64,000 nucleotides of DNA, from the NCBI GenBank assembly GCA_965215055.1, contig OZ244046.1, forward strand, positions 682,001-746,000, written 5' to 3'. The DNA is from G965215055 sp965215055 (GTDB lineage Bacteria > Pseudomonadota > Gammaproteobacteria > UBA4575). The notes under the pieces are model-generated. The model was not told where the DNA came from. It saw only the letters and a program-made list of their open reading frames with translations, and made no database searches. Shown here piece by piece: positions 43,096-52,898 of the stretch (positions within the stretch are counted from its first letter, which is position 1; the number at the start of each line of letters is the position of its first letter). A program made the position numbers and the translations under genes.

Positions 43096-44514
43096 TTATG
43101 AATTCAAGATAGAGTCAATGATTGTTGTCGTCGAGCAGCCTTCAATATAGGGAGAGATGACGACCTCTCCACCGTAACTGCTTACAAGTTCAAATTCGGC
43201 GAGTTCCTCTTTTTTGTAATCTCCACCTTTGACGAATACGTCCGGCTTTAATTCTCTTATCAGTTCCAGCGGAGTGTCCTCGGAAAAAGGGATTATCCAG
43301 TCAATGCAGCTCAGTTCTTCCAGCACTGCAATACGGTTTTGTAAACTGCAAACTGGACGATCTTTCCCCTTTAATCTCTGTACTGACAGATCGTCATTTA
43401 TCGCAACGACGAGATGATCGCCTTTGGACTTGGCATCGCGCAGGCAGGCAATGTGACCATGATGTACCAGGTCAAAACAGCCGTTAGTGAAAACAATTTT
43501 TTCGTTATTTTCCCTCGCGGCCGATAGCGACTGTCTCAACTCGGCAACGCCTGCAACCTGCTTGCCTCTGCCGGCAAGCATGCGTAAATTGAAATCCAGC
43601 TCATTGACTGTTACGGCGGAAGTGCCGAACTTGCTTACTGCAATGCCCGCTGCCAGGTTGGCAATTTTTGCGGCATCCACCAACGAGTAATTTACGGCAA
43701 CAGCCGTTGCAAACAGCCCCGCAACCGTGTCGCCCGCCCCTGTTACGTCGTAGACTTCCTTTGCCTGTGCAGGAAAATGTCTCGGCTGCCGGTCACGGAT
43801 AAAAAGCGACATGCCTTTCTCGCCGCGTGTTATCAGCAAGGCGTCCAGGTTCAATTGCGCGCATAATGCAATTGCCTTGTCGCGCAGTTCGTCTTCATCC
43901 GCGCATGAACCCGCGACTTGCTCGAACTCCAGGTAATTCGGTGTGATTACGCTTGCGTTTTTGTACTTTCCGAAGTCCTTCCCCTTGGGATCAACGACTA
44001 CTGTTTTATTTGCGCTACGCGCCTGTTCTATGATCCTGTCAACTTGATTTACCGTACCCTTGCCGTAATCGGATACGACTATTGCATCATGTTCGGGGAT
44101 TAATTTTGCACAAGCCTCAACAACGTCGGTACTGTCGAGTGTATGCTCACCGTTTTCGTAATCCAGTCTCAGCAGTTGTTGATTGCGACTGACTATACGC
44201 AACTTGGTCGAGGTCTTGAAATTGCCTTTGCGAATAATGCGGGATTTGATCGCTGTCTCATCCAGCAAGCCTGAAAGTTTGCTCGCGTTTTCATCGTTGC
44301 CCACCACGCCGACCAGCGTGGCTAACGCGCCCAGGTTGCAAATGTTCATCGCCACGTTGGCGGCACCGCCCAGGCGATTTTCCATGTCTTCGACATTGAC
44401 AATGGGCACAGGTGCCTCGGGAGAAATACGCGCGGTCTCTCCCAGCCAGTACTGGTCGAGCATGACGTCGCCGACTACCAGTACCTTTGCCTTGCCCAGA
44501 TCGTTTATATCCAT
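43096..44514 (-). CDS. hldE: Bifunctional heptose-7-phosphate kinase / heptose-1-phosphate adenylyltransferase
   Basis: Makes ADP-heptose for the LPS core. Domain 1 (residues 1-315) is a ribokinase-like kinase: VLVVGDVMLDQYWLGETARISPEAPVPIV, RLGGAANVAMNI and DVTGAGDTVAGLFATAVA. Domain 2 (about 335-472) is a cytidylyltransferase-like part: IVFTNGCFDLVHHGHIACL and FVKGGDYKKEEL. 472 residues, normal. Heads the reverse glycan operon and feeds waaF and the GT9 gene. Confidence 0.96.
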   Translation of the reverse strand: MDINDLGKAKVLVVGDVMLDQYWLGETARISPEAPVPIVNVEDMENRLGGAANVAMNICNLGALATLVGVVGNDENASKLSGLLDETAIKSRIIRKGNFKTSTKLRIVSRNQQLLRLDYENGEHTLDSTDVVEACAKLIPEHDAIVVSDYGKGTVNQVDRIIEQARSANKTVVVDPKGKDFGKYKNASVITPNYLEFEQVAGSCADEDELRDKAIALCAQLNLDALLITRGEKGMSLFIRDRQPRHFPAQAKEVYDVTGAGDTVAGLFATAVAVNYSLVDAAKIANLAAGIAVSKFGTSAVTVNELDFNLRMLAGRGKQVAGVAELRQSLSAARENNEKIVFTNGCFDLVHHGHIACLRDAKSKGDHLVVAINDDLSVQRLKGKDRPVCSLQNRIAVLEELSCIDWIIPFSEDTPLELIRELKPDVFVKGGDYKKEELAEFELVSSYGGEVVISPYIEGCSTTTIIDSILNS

Positions 44515-44593
44515 TGGTGTAGATGGTCCGGCAGCAACCGATTAAAAATCAGTGCCATCGTTCAAACCTTTTGCAGGGTTACCAGAATATGTT

Positions 44594-45526
44594 TCAAACC
44601 ACGTTTGACGTGTAGGTAAGCCAGGCTCCGTGTGAGTCGCTCCTGCCATGTACCAGGTCAAAATACATTTTTTGAAGGGTTGCAGTAATAGTACCCGGTG
44701 AACCTGTACCAATCACGCGGTTATCAAGTTCCCGGATGGGAGTAACTTCTGCCGCAGTGCCGGTAAAAAATGCCTCTTCCGCGGTATACACTTCATCACG
44801 TGTAATGCGTTTTTCAACAACCGGAATATTCATCGTCTCCGCCAAGGTGATTACCGTGTTGCGGGTAATGCCATCCAGTGCGGAAGTAAGTTCCGGCGTA
44901 AAAAGCGTTCCCTGTTTGACGATAAAGATGTTTTCACCACTTCCTTCCGTCACGAGTCCATCCACGTCCAGCAGCAATGCTTCGTCATAACCGTCACGCA
45001 ACGCTTCATGCAGTGCCAGCATTGAGTTGACGTAGTTGCCATTAACTTTCGCCTTGCACATGGCGACGTTGACGTGATGCCGTGCATAGGAGGAAGTCTT
45101 TACGCGAATGCCGTTTTTTAATTTGTCCTCACCCAGATACGAACCCCATTCCCATGCCGCAATGATGCAATGCACTTTGATGTTGTCGGCCCGCAATCCC
45201 ATCCCTTCTGAACCGTAAAAACACATGGGGCGCATGTAACCGTAGCTCAAGCCATTTTTGCCAATTGCCTCAATTTGTGCCTGGTTAATCTCTTCCTCGC
45301 TGTATGGCATTGGCATACCGATAATTTTGGCTGAATCAAATAGCCTCCTGGTGTGATCCTGAAGACGAAATATGGCCGTGCCCTGTTCGGTTTGATAGGC
45401 GCGCACCCCTTCGAATACACCTGCTCCGTAATGCAAGGTATGCGTGAGTACGTGCGTGTTGGCTTCACGCCATGGCACGAACTTGCCGTCGTACCATATA
45501 AACCCGTCTCGATCAGACATCGACAT
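44594..45526 (-). CDS. ilvE: Branched-chain amino acid aminotransferase
   Basis: Fold-type IV PLP enzyme for the last step of valine, leucine and isoleucine synthesis. DGFIWYDGKFVPWREANTHVLTHTLHYGAGVFEGVRAYQT at the N-terminus, KVNGNYVNSMLALHEALRDGYDEALLLDVDGLVTEGSGENIFIVK and EEAFFTGTAAEVTPIRELD are the class signatures; the PLP lysine is the K of AKVNGNYVNS. 310 residues. The ATG at 45520 is an alternative start. ilvD lies at 54 kb, separate. Confidence 0.95.
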   Translation of the reverse strand: MSMSDRDGFIWYDGKFVPWREANTHVLTHTLHYGAGVFEGVRAYQTEQGTAIFRLQDHTRRLFDSAKIIGMPMPYSEEEINQAQIEAIGKNGLSYGYMRPMCFYGSEGMGLRADNIKVHCIIAAWEWGSYLGEDKLKNGIRVKTSSYARHHVNVAMCKAKVNGNYVNSMLALHEALRDGYDEALLLDVDGLVTEGSGENIFIVKQGTLFTPELTSALDGITRNTVITLAETMNIPVVEKRITRDEVYTAEEAFFTGTAAEVTPIRELDNRVIGTGSPGTITATLQKMYFDLVHGRSDSHGAWLTYTSNVV

Positions 45527-45595
45527 TTCTAAACTGGCCCCTTAAAAGATAAGTAGATTATTCTCTTGAAGTATGCGCGAACGTGTTGGAGGTTA

Positions 45596-48460
45596 TCAGT
45601 GTAACAGACTCGCCCAGTAATGTTGTATCGCGGCGCGTTCCCTGGCAAATTCGCCTGCTTCTACCACTTCCGGTAGCAATTTCAAATTCAACTGGTGCAG
45701 GTGCCGACGGTACCCGAGGTAAATCTCTTTAAGATCCATAGTGCATTCCTTGCTGATAAGACCGGTATCGGAACAGGCGTCCAATATACGTACGTTGTCT
45801 GTAAATTGGCACAGTTCCTTGTACCTGGCGGCATAAGCAAGCACGTAAAACTGAACGATAAATTCTATATCGACAATCCCGCCCTCGTCTTTCTTGATGT
45901 CGAACTTCGTCTTATCCTTGTTGCCATGTTCGTGCAGTATCTTTTGCCGCATTTCGATTACTGATTGCCTGACTTCGGCAAGATCACGCGGTTGACACAG
46001 TATCGCTTGCCGAACGGCAGCAAAATGACTGGCAAGTTGCGTGTCAGTCGTCATCGACCGGGCACGGATCAACGCCTGGTGCTCCCACAGCCACGCTTCG
46101 TTCTTCAGATAATTCTCGTAGGCAGTGAGTGAACAGACGATGGGACCGGACGCGCCATAGGGCCTGAGCCTGAGGTCGATGTCAAATATTTTCCCGCCAA
46201 CGCTGACCGTGGTCAATAAATGGAGGGCGCGCTGCACCAGGCGCGTAAAAAAGACGTCATTGTGTAGCTTTTTTGCACCACTGGTTTCACAGTATGAGCC
46301 TTCGCTGTTGTGTACGAACACGATGTCCAGGTCGGAGCCATAACCCAATTCCAGCCCTCCCAGTTTCCCATACTCGATGATGAGCAGTTCCGGTACAATT
46401 TTTTCTCCATTCCTTACACACAGCGGTTCACCGTGCCTGGCTACCAGGTCCTGGTAGGCTCGCTTTACTGCACTGTCAACGCACGTGTCTGCCAACCACG
46501 ACAGGTGATCGCTGACTTTCATGACGGGATAGTTTTGCAGAATGTCGGCAGTGGCAATTTGTATAACCTGCGCATGCTTGAATTCACGCAGACGTTCCAT
46601 GTATTTTTCCAGGTCATCACCTGTTGATCGTATAACTGCTTCAAGCTGTTGACGCATTTCGAGTGAATCCGGTGGTTCATAGAAATCGTCCACGCGCAAA
46701 ATTTCGTCCAGCAACAGCGGATATATTGAAATGTACTGTGCCGCCCATTGACTGACTTCTACCAGGTGAAACAGTGTCGTGAGTTTGTTTCGATTCTCCA
46801 TTAATAACGCAATATAGGTAGACCGCTGCACAATTCTGTCGAGAATGCCCAGGAAACGATCCAGGACGAGAAGTGGCCTTTCCGTTTTCGACACGTGCTG
46901 CAATAAAACAGGCATGAACTCGTCCAGTCTCTGCCTGGAAAGCGGGACAAGCTGCTGAATTACGATGTTTTTTGAAAATGCCTGCAATCGTTCATATATG
47001 TTTTCCACGTCAGCAGTGAAGTGCTTGCGCAGGATTTCAATGCAATATTCCTTGTCTTCTATTTGCTGCCATACAGGTGTAAGGCCGCCGTTTTCCTTTG
47101 TGGACGTACCGTCGCCGGTTTCGTCCGTACGCAGTAAAGATTGAAAGACTTTGCTGACGCCTGTGGTGTGAAATACATATTCGGCATGAAATTGCTCCCA
47201 GTTATCTACACCCACCAGGTAAGCGTATTGTGCCTGGGCTTGTTCCTGGGTTGGCAACGTGTATATTTGCTGGTCGTCGCGCATCTGTAACCTGTTTTCT
47301 GCCTTTCTCAAAAATAAATAGGCTGGTGCCAAGTCAATAACATTTTCACGGGATAGTATTCCTGACGTACCCAGGTATTTCAGTACGTTCAGCGTAGACT
47401 GGGTACGCAAGTTTGTATCCCTGCTACCGTAGATAAGTTGAAACATCTGCGCGATAAATTCGATTTCACGTATGCCGCCTTGTCCAATCTTTACGTTCGT
47501 GCGCGCTGAATCCTGGCGTGCCTTCTGATCAACCATTGCTTTCATTTCACGTAATGATTGCATTGCCCCGTAATCGAGGTAACGGCGATAAACAAATGGT
47601 GCAACCTGCTCTTTGAGAAATCTCTCCCCCGCTCGTGTATCACCGGCAATGGCGCGTGCCTTGATCCATACGTAACGCTCCCAATCCCGGCCGTGAGTCT
47701 GAAAGTATTGGTCGATTGCAGAAAAACCTGGCACGAGTGCACCGGAATTGCCGAATGGTCGCAACCTGGTGTCTACACGAAAGACAAAGCCATCCCGAGT
47801 TTGCTGTGCAAGTATCTTGATGAATAGTTGAACCAGTCTTACGTAAAAATTTACAGCTTCGTCCTGCTGGTTTTGCGAGTAATCCGTATCATCATCCGAG
47901 TACGCAAACACCAGGTCCACGTCGGATGAAAAGTTAAGTTCGTAACCCCCGAGTTTGCCAAGTGCGAAGATGACGATACGTTGCGGTAATGAACGCTCGA
48001 ATTCACTGACGTGAGGCCGTGACTGTAACCAGTCAAAACACCAGGTTAACGTGCTATCAGCACAAATTTGCGCGAAGGTGCTGAGTTCGTATAACGTCTG
48101 CCGAACCGTGGCATATTGTTGCAGGTCCCGCCAGGCAATCCGCGCAAATTCTGCTACCCGCACACGTCGCAATAATTGTTGCAGTTCTTCAACGGAATTT
48201 GCTTGAGAAAAAACGGATTGCAATAACTCGCTATAGTTCTCCATCTTGTAGTCGACGTGCAGTTCACCCCGTGCAAGTAAACCTTGTAACCAGAGAGGCT
48301 GTGATACACATACGCGCCTTATGAAGGAGCTTGCATGCCAAACGGCAAAGATTTCATCTTTATGACTTGCAATAGCCTGAACGTCACCCAGCTTCTCTTG
48401 TACTGCCTCGTAGTCTTGCTGGAAGCGTGATGCAGGCTGGTCTGAAGGCAGGTTAAGCAT
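45596..48460 (-). CDS. glnE: Glutamine synthetase adenylyltransferase/deadenylase
   Basis: Controls glutamine synthetase by adenylylation and its removal. 954 residues in two nucleotidyltransferase halves: LGGYELNFSSDVDLVFAYS (about residue 170) and LGGLELGYGSDLDIVFVHN (about 690), each with the GS-x-D-x-D metal site, plus RLRPFGNSG and RLRPYGASG. Two GlnD/GlnE helical domains lie after them. Divergent from the iron transporter operon. Confidence 0.96.
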   Translation of the reverse strand: MLNLPSDQPASRFQQDYEAVQEKLGDVQAIASHKDEIFAVWHASSFIRRVCVSQPLWLQGLLARGELHVDYKMENYSELLQSVFSQANSVEELQQLLRRVRVAEFARIAWRDLQQYATVRQTLYELSTFAQICADSTLTWCFDWLQSRPHVSEFERSLPQRIVIFALGKLGGYELNFSSDVDLVFAYSDDDTDYSQNQQDEAVNFYVRLVQLFIKILAQQTRDGFVFRVDTRLRPFGNSGALVPGFSAIDQYFQTHGRDWERYVWIKARAIAGDTRAGERFLKEQVAPFVYRRYLDYGAMQSLREMKAMVDQKARQDSARTNVKIGQGGIREIEFIAQMFQLIYGSRDTNLRTQSTLNVLKYLGTSGILSRENVIDLAPAYLFLRKAENRLQMRDDQQIYTLPTQEQAQAQYAYLVGVDNWEQFHAEYVFHTTGVSKVFQSLLRTDETGDGTSTKENGGLTPVWQQIEDKEYCIEILRKHFTADVENIYERLQAFSKNIVIQQLVPLSRQRLDEFMPVLLQHVSKTERPLLVLDRFLGILDRIVQRSTYIALLMENRNKLTTLFHLVEVSQWAAQYISIYPLLLDEILRVDDFYEPPDSLEMRQQLEAVIRSTGDDLEKYMERLREFKHAQVIQIATADILQNYPVMKVSDHLSWLADTCVDSAVKRAYQDLVARHGEPLCVRNGEKIVPELLIIEYGKLGGLELGYGSDLDIVFVHNSEGSYCETSGAKKLHNDVFFTRLVQRALHLLTTVSVGGKIFDIDLRLRPYGASGPIVCSLTAYENYLKNEAWLWEHQALIRARSMTTDTQLASHFAAVRQAILCQPRDLAEVRQSVIEMRQKILHEHGNKDKTKFDIKKDEGGIVDIEFIVQFYVLAYAARYKELCQFTDNVRILDACSDTGLISKECTMDLKEIYLGYRRHLHQLNLKLLPEVVEAGEFARERAAIQHYWASLLH

Positions 48461-48551
48461 GTGATGAAGTTGCCGTAAGGCCGTGAACGAGTCTGCCTGT
48501 AATTATAGCTGACCGGTATAGTCAAGCCTGTACAAATGAGATATTATAAAT

Positions 48552-48574
48552 AATAATGAGAATTGATATTATTA
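48552..48574 (+). promoter_or_regulatory. Probable Fur box before the iron transporter operon
   Basis: AATAATGAGAATTGATATTATT matches the hexamer pattern of Fur operators (GATAAT repeats around an AT-rich dyad) and overlaps TATA-like -10 candidates in the glnE-fbpA divergent spacer. It is about 45 bases from the fbpA ATG. Iron-dependent repression by Fur is the natural reading. Confidence 0.65.
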
Positions 48575-48618
48575 CTAATTATGTTAGTCCCCAATTAACG
48601 TAATGAGGAACCTGAATA

Positions 48619-49638
48619 ATGAAAATACGGTGTATACGTAATGGCATTTTTATCGGCCTGTGCATGTTCGCGTCTTTTCTCAACGCGGCAGAAGTCAACG
48701 TCTACTCGGCCAGAAAAGAGGCTCTTATCAAGCCACTGTTACAACAGTTTGAAGAAAACACGGGCACCAAGGTAAATCTTGTCACTGGCAAGGCAGATAC
48801 GCTGTTACAACGCCTGGTCAGCGAGGGTAAAAACAGCCCTGCCGATGTATTGATCACTGTAGATGCGGGTCGCCTGTATCGTGCACAACAGGCAAACGTA
48901 TTGCAACCTGTTCACTCGACAATTCTTGAAAGTGCAATCCCAGAGCAATATCGGGACGTACAAGGATACTGGTTTGGCTTGTCTTTAAGGGCTCGCCCCA
49001 TCGTGTACGCCGCAGGCCGCATTGAGCCGCGAGAACTCTCTACCTATGAAGCACTGGGAAACCCGAAGTGGCGACAAAAGGTATGTATTCGTTCCTCAAG
49101 CAATATCTACAACCAGTCCCTGGTTGCTTCCTTGATTGAGCATTTGGGCGAAGATAAGACGCTTGCCTGGGCCACGGCATTGGTTAAAAACTTTGCCCGT
49201 TCACCGCAAGGTGGTGACCGTGACCAAATCAAGGCAGTTGCCGCAGGTCAATGCGACGTAGCAGTAGTTAACAGTTACTACTTTGGCAAAATGCTTGCTT
49301 CCAAAGACACGTCTCAACAGCAAGCCGCCAAGCAAGTAAAGATATTTTGGCCAAATCAAGGTGACAGAGGCACACATGTAAATATCAGTGGTGCTGGCGT
49401 AACTGCCTTTTCAAGGAATAAGGAATCCGCCGTGAAGTTGCTGGAATTTCTTGTCGGTGACACCGCACAACAGTGGTATGCCAAAGCCAACATGGAGTAT
49501 CCTGTCAAACCGGACGTGCAGCCAAGTGACGTCCTGAAGTCCTGGGGTGAATTCAAAGCCGACTCACTGAGCCTGCCCCGCCTGGGTATGCTGAATGCCC
49601 GGGCAGTAATGGTCATGGACAAAGCGAAGTGGAAATAA
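48619..49638 (+). CDS. fbpA: Ferric iron ABC transporter, periplasmic binding protein
   Basis: 339 residues: signal peptide (1-23, ending LNAAEV) then the FbpA/FutA-like fold. EVNVYSARKEALIKPLLQQFEENTG, NSPADVLITVDAGRLYRAQQANVL, and CDVAVVNSYYFGKML with the Tyr-Tyr pair that binds iron in this family. No lipobox. It precedes the permease gene by nine bases and lies under the Fur box. Confidence 0.9.
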   Translation: MKIRCIRNGIFIGLCMFASFLNAAEVNVYSARKEALIKPLLQQFEENTGTKVNLVTGKADTLLQRLVSEGKNSPADVLITVDAGRLYRAQQANVLQPVHSTILESAIPEQYRDVQGYWFGLSLRARPIVYAAGRIEPRELSTYEALGNPKWRQKVCIRSSSNIYNQSLVASLIEHLGEDKTLAWATALVKNFARSPQGGDRDQIKAVAAGQCDVAVVNSYYFGKMLASKDTSQQQAAKQVKIFWPNQGDRGTHVNISGAGVTAFSRNKESAVKLLEFLVGDTAQQWYAKANMEYPVKPDVQPSDVLKSWGEFKADSLSLPRLGMLNARAVMVMDKAKWK

Positions 49639-49647
49639 CGCCAAGTT

Positions 49648-51345
49648 ATGAGCGTAAAGAGTGAAGCCTTTGATGGAAAGGTACTTAGCCGGGAATTTTG
49701 GCAACATAAAACCAATTTTGGCTGGTTATCATGCACACTGTCTATTGCATTACTGCTCAGTATCCCCACGGTTACGGTACTCTACTCGATTTTGCTGCCG
49801 GCCAGTGATGTATGGCAGCACCTCAAGGCAAACGTACTATCCGATTATGTGGCGAATTCCCTTTTACTGGTAGCAGGAGTAGGTCTTGGTACGTTCATAA
49901 TCGGAACGATAACTGCCTGGCTATGCAGTGTTTGTGAGTTCCCTGGCCGCCGGCTACTGAGCTGGGCACTGCTTTTGCCACTGGCGTTCCCGCCTTATAT
50001 CATTGCCTACACCTACACCGGCATGCTTGATTTTTCCGGCCCGGTGCAAAGCCTTATGCGGAACGCCTTTGACTGGCAGTACGGGGATTACTGGTTTCCG
50101 GAAATACGCTCATTGGGTGCCGCCGTCGTGATGCTTTCCCTGGTGCTGTATCCCTACGTGTATTTGTTATCCAGGACTGCATTTTCAGAACAATCAACGA
50201 GCTTTCGCGAAGCCAGTCATATCCTGGGGACAAGATCTTATAAAACTTTTTTTACAATCACTTTGCCCCTGGCAAGGCCGGCCATTGTTGCAGGCCTGAC
50301 GCTGGTAATCATGGAGACGCTTGCCGACTATGGAACGGTTCAATATTTTGGCATAGCAACGTTTACCACCGGCATCTTCCGCACGTGGTTCGGATTAGGC
50401 GACCGCATCGCCGCGACACAGTTGGCAAGCATCCTGCTTTTGTGTGTATTTGCAGTTATCGTATTTGAACGTTACATGCGACAATCTGCCAGGTACCAAA
50501 ACTCTACACATACGCGAAAAACCTATCGCTACCCCCTGTCAAAATCAGAGGCTATGCTGGCAATATTATTTTGCAGCTTACCCGTGATACTAGGCTTTAT
50601 TATACCTGCAATTCAGCTAGGTGCCTGGGCACTGGAAACTGCACCCGAGGTCGTAGATGCATCTTTTTATAAACTTGTTGTCAATACTGTAAAACTGGGA
50701 ATCATTGTCGCTGTCGTTGTAGTCACGGGTGCTGTTTTGCTCGCATATGGAAAGCGAGTCAGTACGCACGTGATTATCCCTTATGCCGTCAATGTCAGTG
50801 CCATGGGTTATGCCGTGCCCGGAATCATAATCGCGGTAGGGGTATTATTACCTTTCGCGTGGTTTGATAACTCGGTTGACGCATGGTTACAACGGAGTTG
50901 CGGAATATCCAGCGGGCTGATCTTGACGGGTACGTTGGCGACGTTGATATTTGCGCACGTGGTACGCTTCATGGCAATCGGACTTAATTCGGTGGACGCG
51001 AGCCTGGCGAAAATTCATCGCAGTATTGATGACGCGGCACAACTGCTGGGGTACAAGACGTTTACCCGGTTCACCAACGTACATCTCCCTCTGATCCGCA
51101 GCGGTATATTTGTTGCAGCACTGCTGGTTTTCGTGGAAGTCATTAAAGAACTGCCTGCAACCCTGGTGCTGCGGCCGTTTAATTTCAATACCCTCGCAGT
51201 GCGCACCTACGAACTCGCTGCCGATGAACGCTTGGCAGACTCGGCGTGCAGTGCATTACTCATCGTTGTAGTCAGTATCCTGCCAATCTTGATACTGAAC
51301 CGGTCCATAACAAAAAGTGGAGTTGCATATGGCACCCAGGCTTGA
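49648..51345 (+). CDS. fbpB: Ferric iron ABC transporter, permease
   Basis: 565 residues with two homologous halves of six helices each, the FbpB/SfuB type. Each half has an EAA loop: FREASHILGTRSYKTFFTITLPLARPAI (about residue 187) and IDDAAQLLGYKTFTRFTNVHLPLIRSGI (about 457), which contact the ATPase. The 3' end overlaps the ATPase gene start. Confidence 0.92.
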   Translation: MSVKSEAFDGKVLSREFWQHKTNFGWLSCTLSIALLLSIPTVTVLYSILLPASDVWQHLKANVLSDYVANSLLLVAGVGLGTFIIGTITAWLCSVCEFPGRRLLSWALLLPLAFPPYIIAYTYTGMLDFSGPVQSLMRNAFDWQYGDYWFPEIRSLGAAVVMLSLVLYPYVYLLSRTAFSEQSTSFREASHILGTRSYKTFFTITLPLARPAIVAGLTLVIMETLADYGTVQYFGIATFTTGIFRTWFGLGDRIAATQLASILLLCVFAVIVFERYMRQSARYQNSTHTRKTYRYPLSKSEAMLAILFCSLPVILGFIIPAIQLGAWALETAPEVVDASFYKLVVNTVKLGIIVAVVVVTGAVLLAYGKRVSTHVIIPYAVNVSAMGYAVPGIIIAVGVLLPFAWFDNSVDAWLQRSCGISSGLILTGTLATLIFAHVVRFMAIGLNSVDASLAKIHRSIDDAAQLLGYKTFTRFTNVHLPLIRSGIFVAALLVFVEVIKELPATLVLRPFNFNTLAVRTYELAADERLADSACSALLIVVVSILPILILNRSITKSGVAYGTQA

Positions 51346-52375
51346 CGTGCGTAACGTCAGTGTTGAACTGCAGAATAAAAAAACACTGCAACGTGTATCT
51401 CTGAAGCTGGCACCGGGACGTATTGCCTCTATTGTAGGACCCAGCGGTTGTGGCAAGACTACGCTGTTACGTGCAATTGCCGGTTTTCAGCCCATATCCG
51501 GAGGAGAGATCTTCGTGCATGAAAGGTTGCTCAGCAAAACCGGGTTTACGCTTGCTCCGGAAAACCGGCACATCGGTATGATGTTTCAGGACCTGGCCCT
51601 GTTTCCACACCTTACCATAGAGCAAAATATCCGTTTTGGACTCAAGGCACTATCCGAAGATGAGCAACACGTGCGTACGCAGCAAGTACTCAATCTCACG
51701 GAGTTGAATAATAAGGCAAAAAAATATCCGCACCTGTTATCAGGTGGAGAACAACAGCGAGCTGCATTGGCGCGCTCACTGGCTCCCAGGCCAGAAATTT
51801 TACTGCTCGACGAACCATTTTCCGACCTCGACCCGGACTTGAGGGAACAGGTTGCAACCGAGGTGCGCAAAATCCTGAAATATGAAAATGTAACCGCGAT
51901 TCTCGTCACCCACGACCAGAACGAGGCCTTTTCCATGGCGGACGAAATCGGCGTGATGCTGGATGGCCAGATCGCACAGTGGGGCAGTGCCTATGATATT
52001 TATCACAAGCCGGAGACGCGCTTTGTTGCCGACTTCGTCGGGCTAGGCAGCATGATACCGGCAAAGGTGATTGATCCGGTAACGCTGGATACCGAGTTTG
52101 GCTACCTGAAAGGCGAGTTGTGCTCACCCCTGGATGCAAGCGAGGAGGTGGATTTACTGGTTCGACCTGACGACATTCTGCATGATGATAGCAGCCGCAT
52201 TACTGCACTGGTGGAAGAAAAACGCTTCCGTGGTGCTGATTTTCTCTACAAGTTGCGACTGCGAAGCGGAAATCGTGTGCTGTGTTACGCCCCCAGTCAT
52301 CACGACCACCAGATCGGTGAACCAATCGGTATCAAGCCGGACCTGGAGCACTTGGTTGTCTTCCCCCGAGACTGA
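51329..52375 (+). CDS. fbpC: Ferric iron ABC transporter, ATP-binding protein
   Basis: About 348 residues. Walker A GPSGCGKTT (about residue 40), Q-loop FQDLALFPH, signature LSGGEQQRAALARSL, Walker B ILLLDEPFSDLDP and the H-loop VTHDQNEAFSMAD are all intact; a C-terminal TOBE-like regulatory domain follows. The ATG at 51329 lies inside the fbpB 3' end; a GTG at 51317 is also in frame. It completes fbpABC. Confidence 0.93.
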   Translation: MAPRLDVRNVSVELQNKKTLQRVSLKLAPGRIASIVGPSGCGKTTLLRAIAGFQPISGGEIFVHERLLSKTGFTLAPENRHIGMMFQDLALFPHLTIEQNIRFGLKALSEDEQHVRTQQVLNLTELNNKAKKYPHLLSGGEQQRAALARSLAPRPEILLLDEPFSDLDPDLREQVATEVRKILKYENVTAILVTHDQNEAFSMADEIGVMLDGQIAQWGSAYDIYHKPETRFVADFVGLGSMIPAKVIDPVTLDTEFGYLKGELCSPLDASEEVDLLVRPDDILHDDSSRITALVEEKRFRGADFLYKLRLRSGNRVLCYAPSHHDHQIGEPIGIKPDLEHLVVFPRD

Positions 52376-52512
52376 TTGACACCAGGCTTGACAAAAAACG
52401 CACGCAGGCCTTTCCCGCCATGACGGTATATCCGCACTCCTGTACGCAGCCGGACTTGACCTCATGCGCGTAAACCTCAACAATGTGAACGCTAAACTAG
52501 AGGAGCCTCGAT

Positions 52513-52887
52513 ATGAAAATCAACAAAACCCTGATCCAGGTCGTAATACTGTCGTTCACGTTTATGCAAATCACACCGGCTATTGCCGGCGTTGTAGCCA
52601 CGGACAGGTTTTTAATCGAACAATCCATGCAACAGGAACGTGAGAACCTGCGCGCGTTCATGGCGCGCGAAAACGTGCAATCACTGTTACAACATAATGG
52701 CCTTACCGTGGAGCAAGCACAAAAACGGGTTGATGCCCTGACTGATGCGGAAGTACAAATGCTGGCCAGGAAATATGAAGAGTTGCCCGCAGCAGGCAAC
52801 GCCGCGGCAGGGATACTTATCATTGCCCTGTTTGTGATGGTATTGGAGTTGAGTGGCCTTACGGATATTTCCTCCAAAGCCCCCTGA
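52513..52887 (+). CDS. PA2779 family protein
   Basis: 124 residues. A signal peptide (1-24, ITPAIAG) is followed by a helical charged region (ERENLRAFMARENVQSLLQHNGLTVEQAQKRVDALTDAEVQMLARKYEELPAAGN) and a C-terminal membrane helix (AAGILIIALFVMVLEL). The order matches PA2779-type proteins, found beside a C39-like peptidase, as here. Function unknown; probably membrane-anchored in the periplasm. AGAGGAG precedes the ATG. Confidence 0.8.
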   Translation: MKINKTLIQVVILSFTFMQITPAIAGVVATDRFLIEQSMQQERENLRAFMARENVQSLLQHNGLTVEQAQKRVDALTDAEVQMLARKYEELPAAGNAAAGILIIALFVMVLELSGLTDISSKAP

Positions 52888-52898
52888 TCTGCCTCGGG

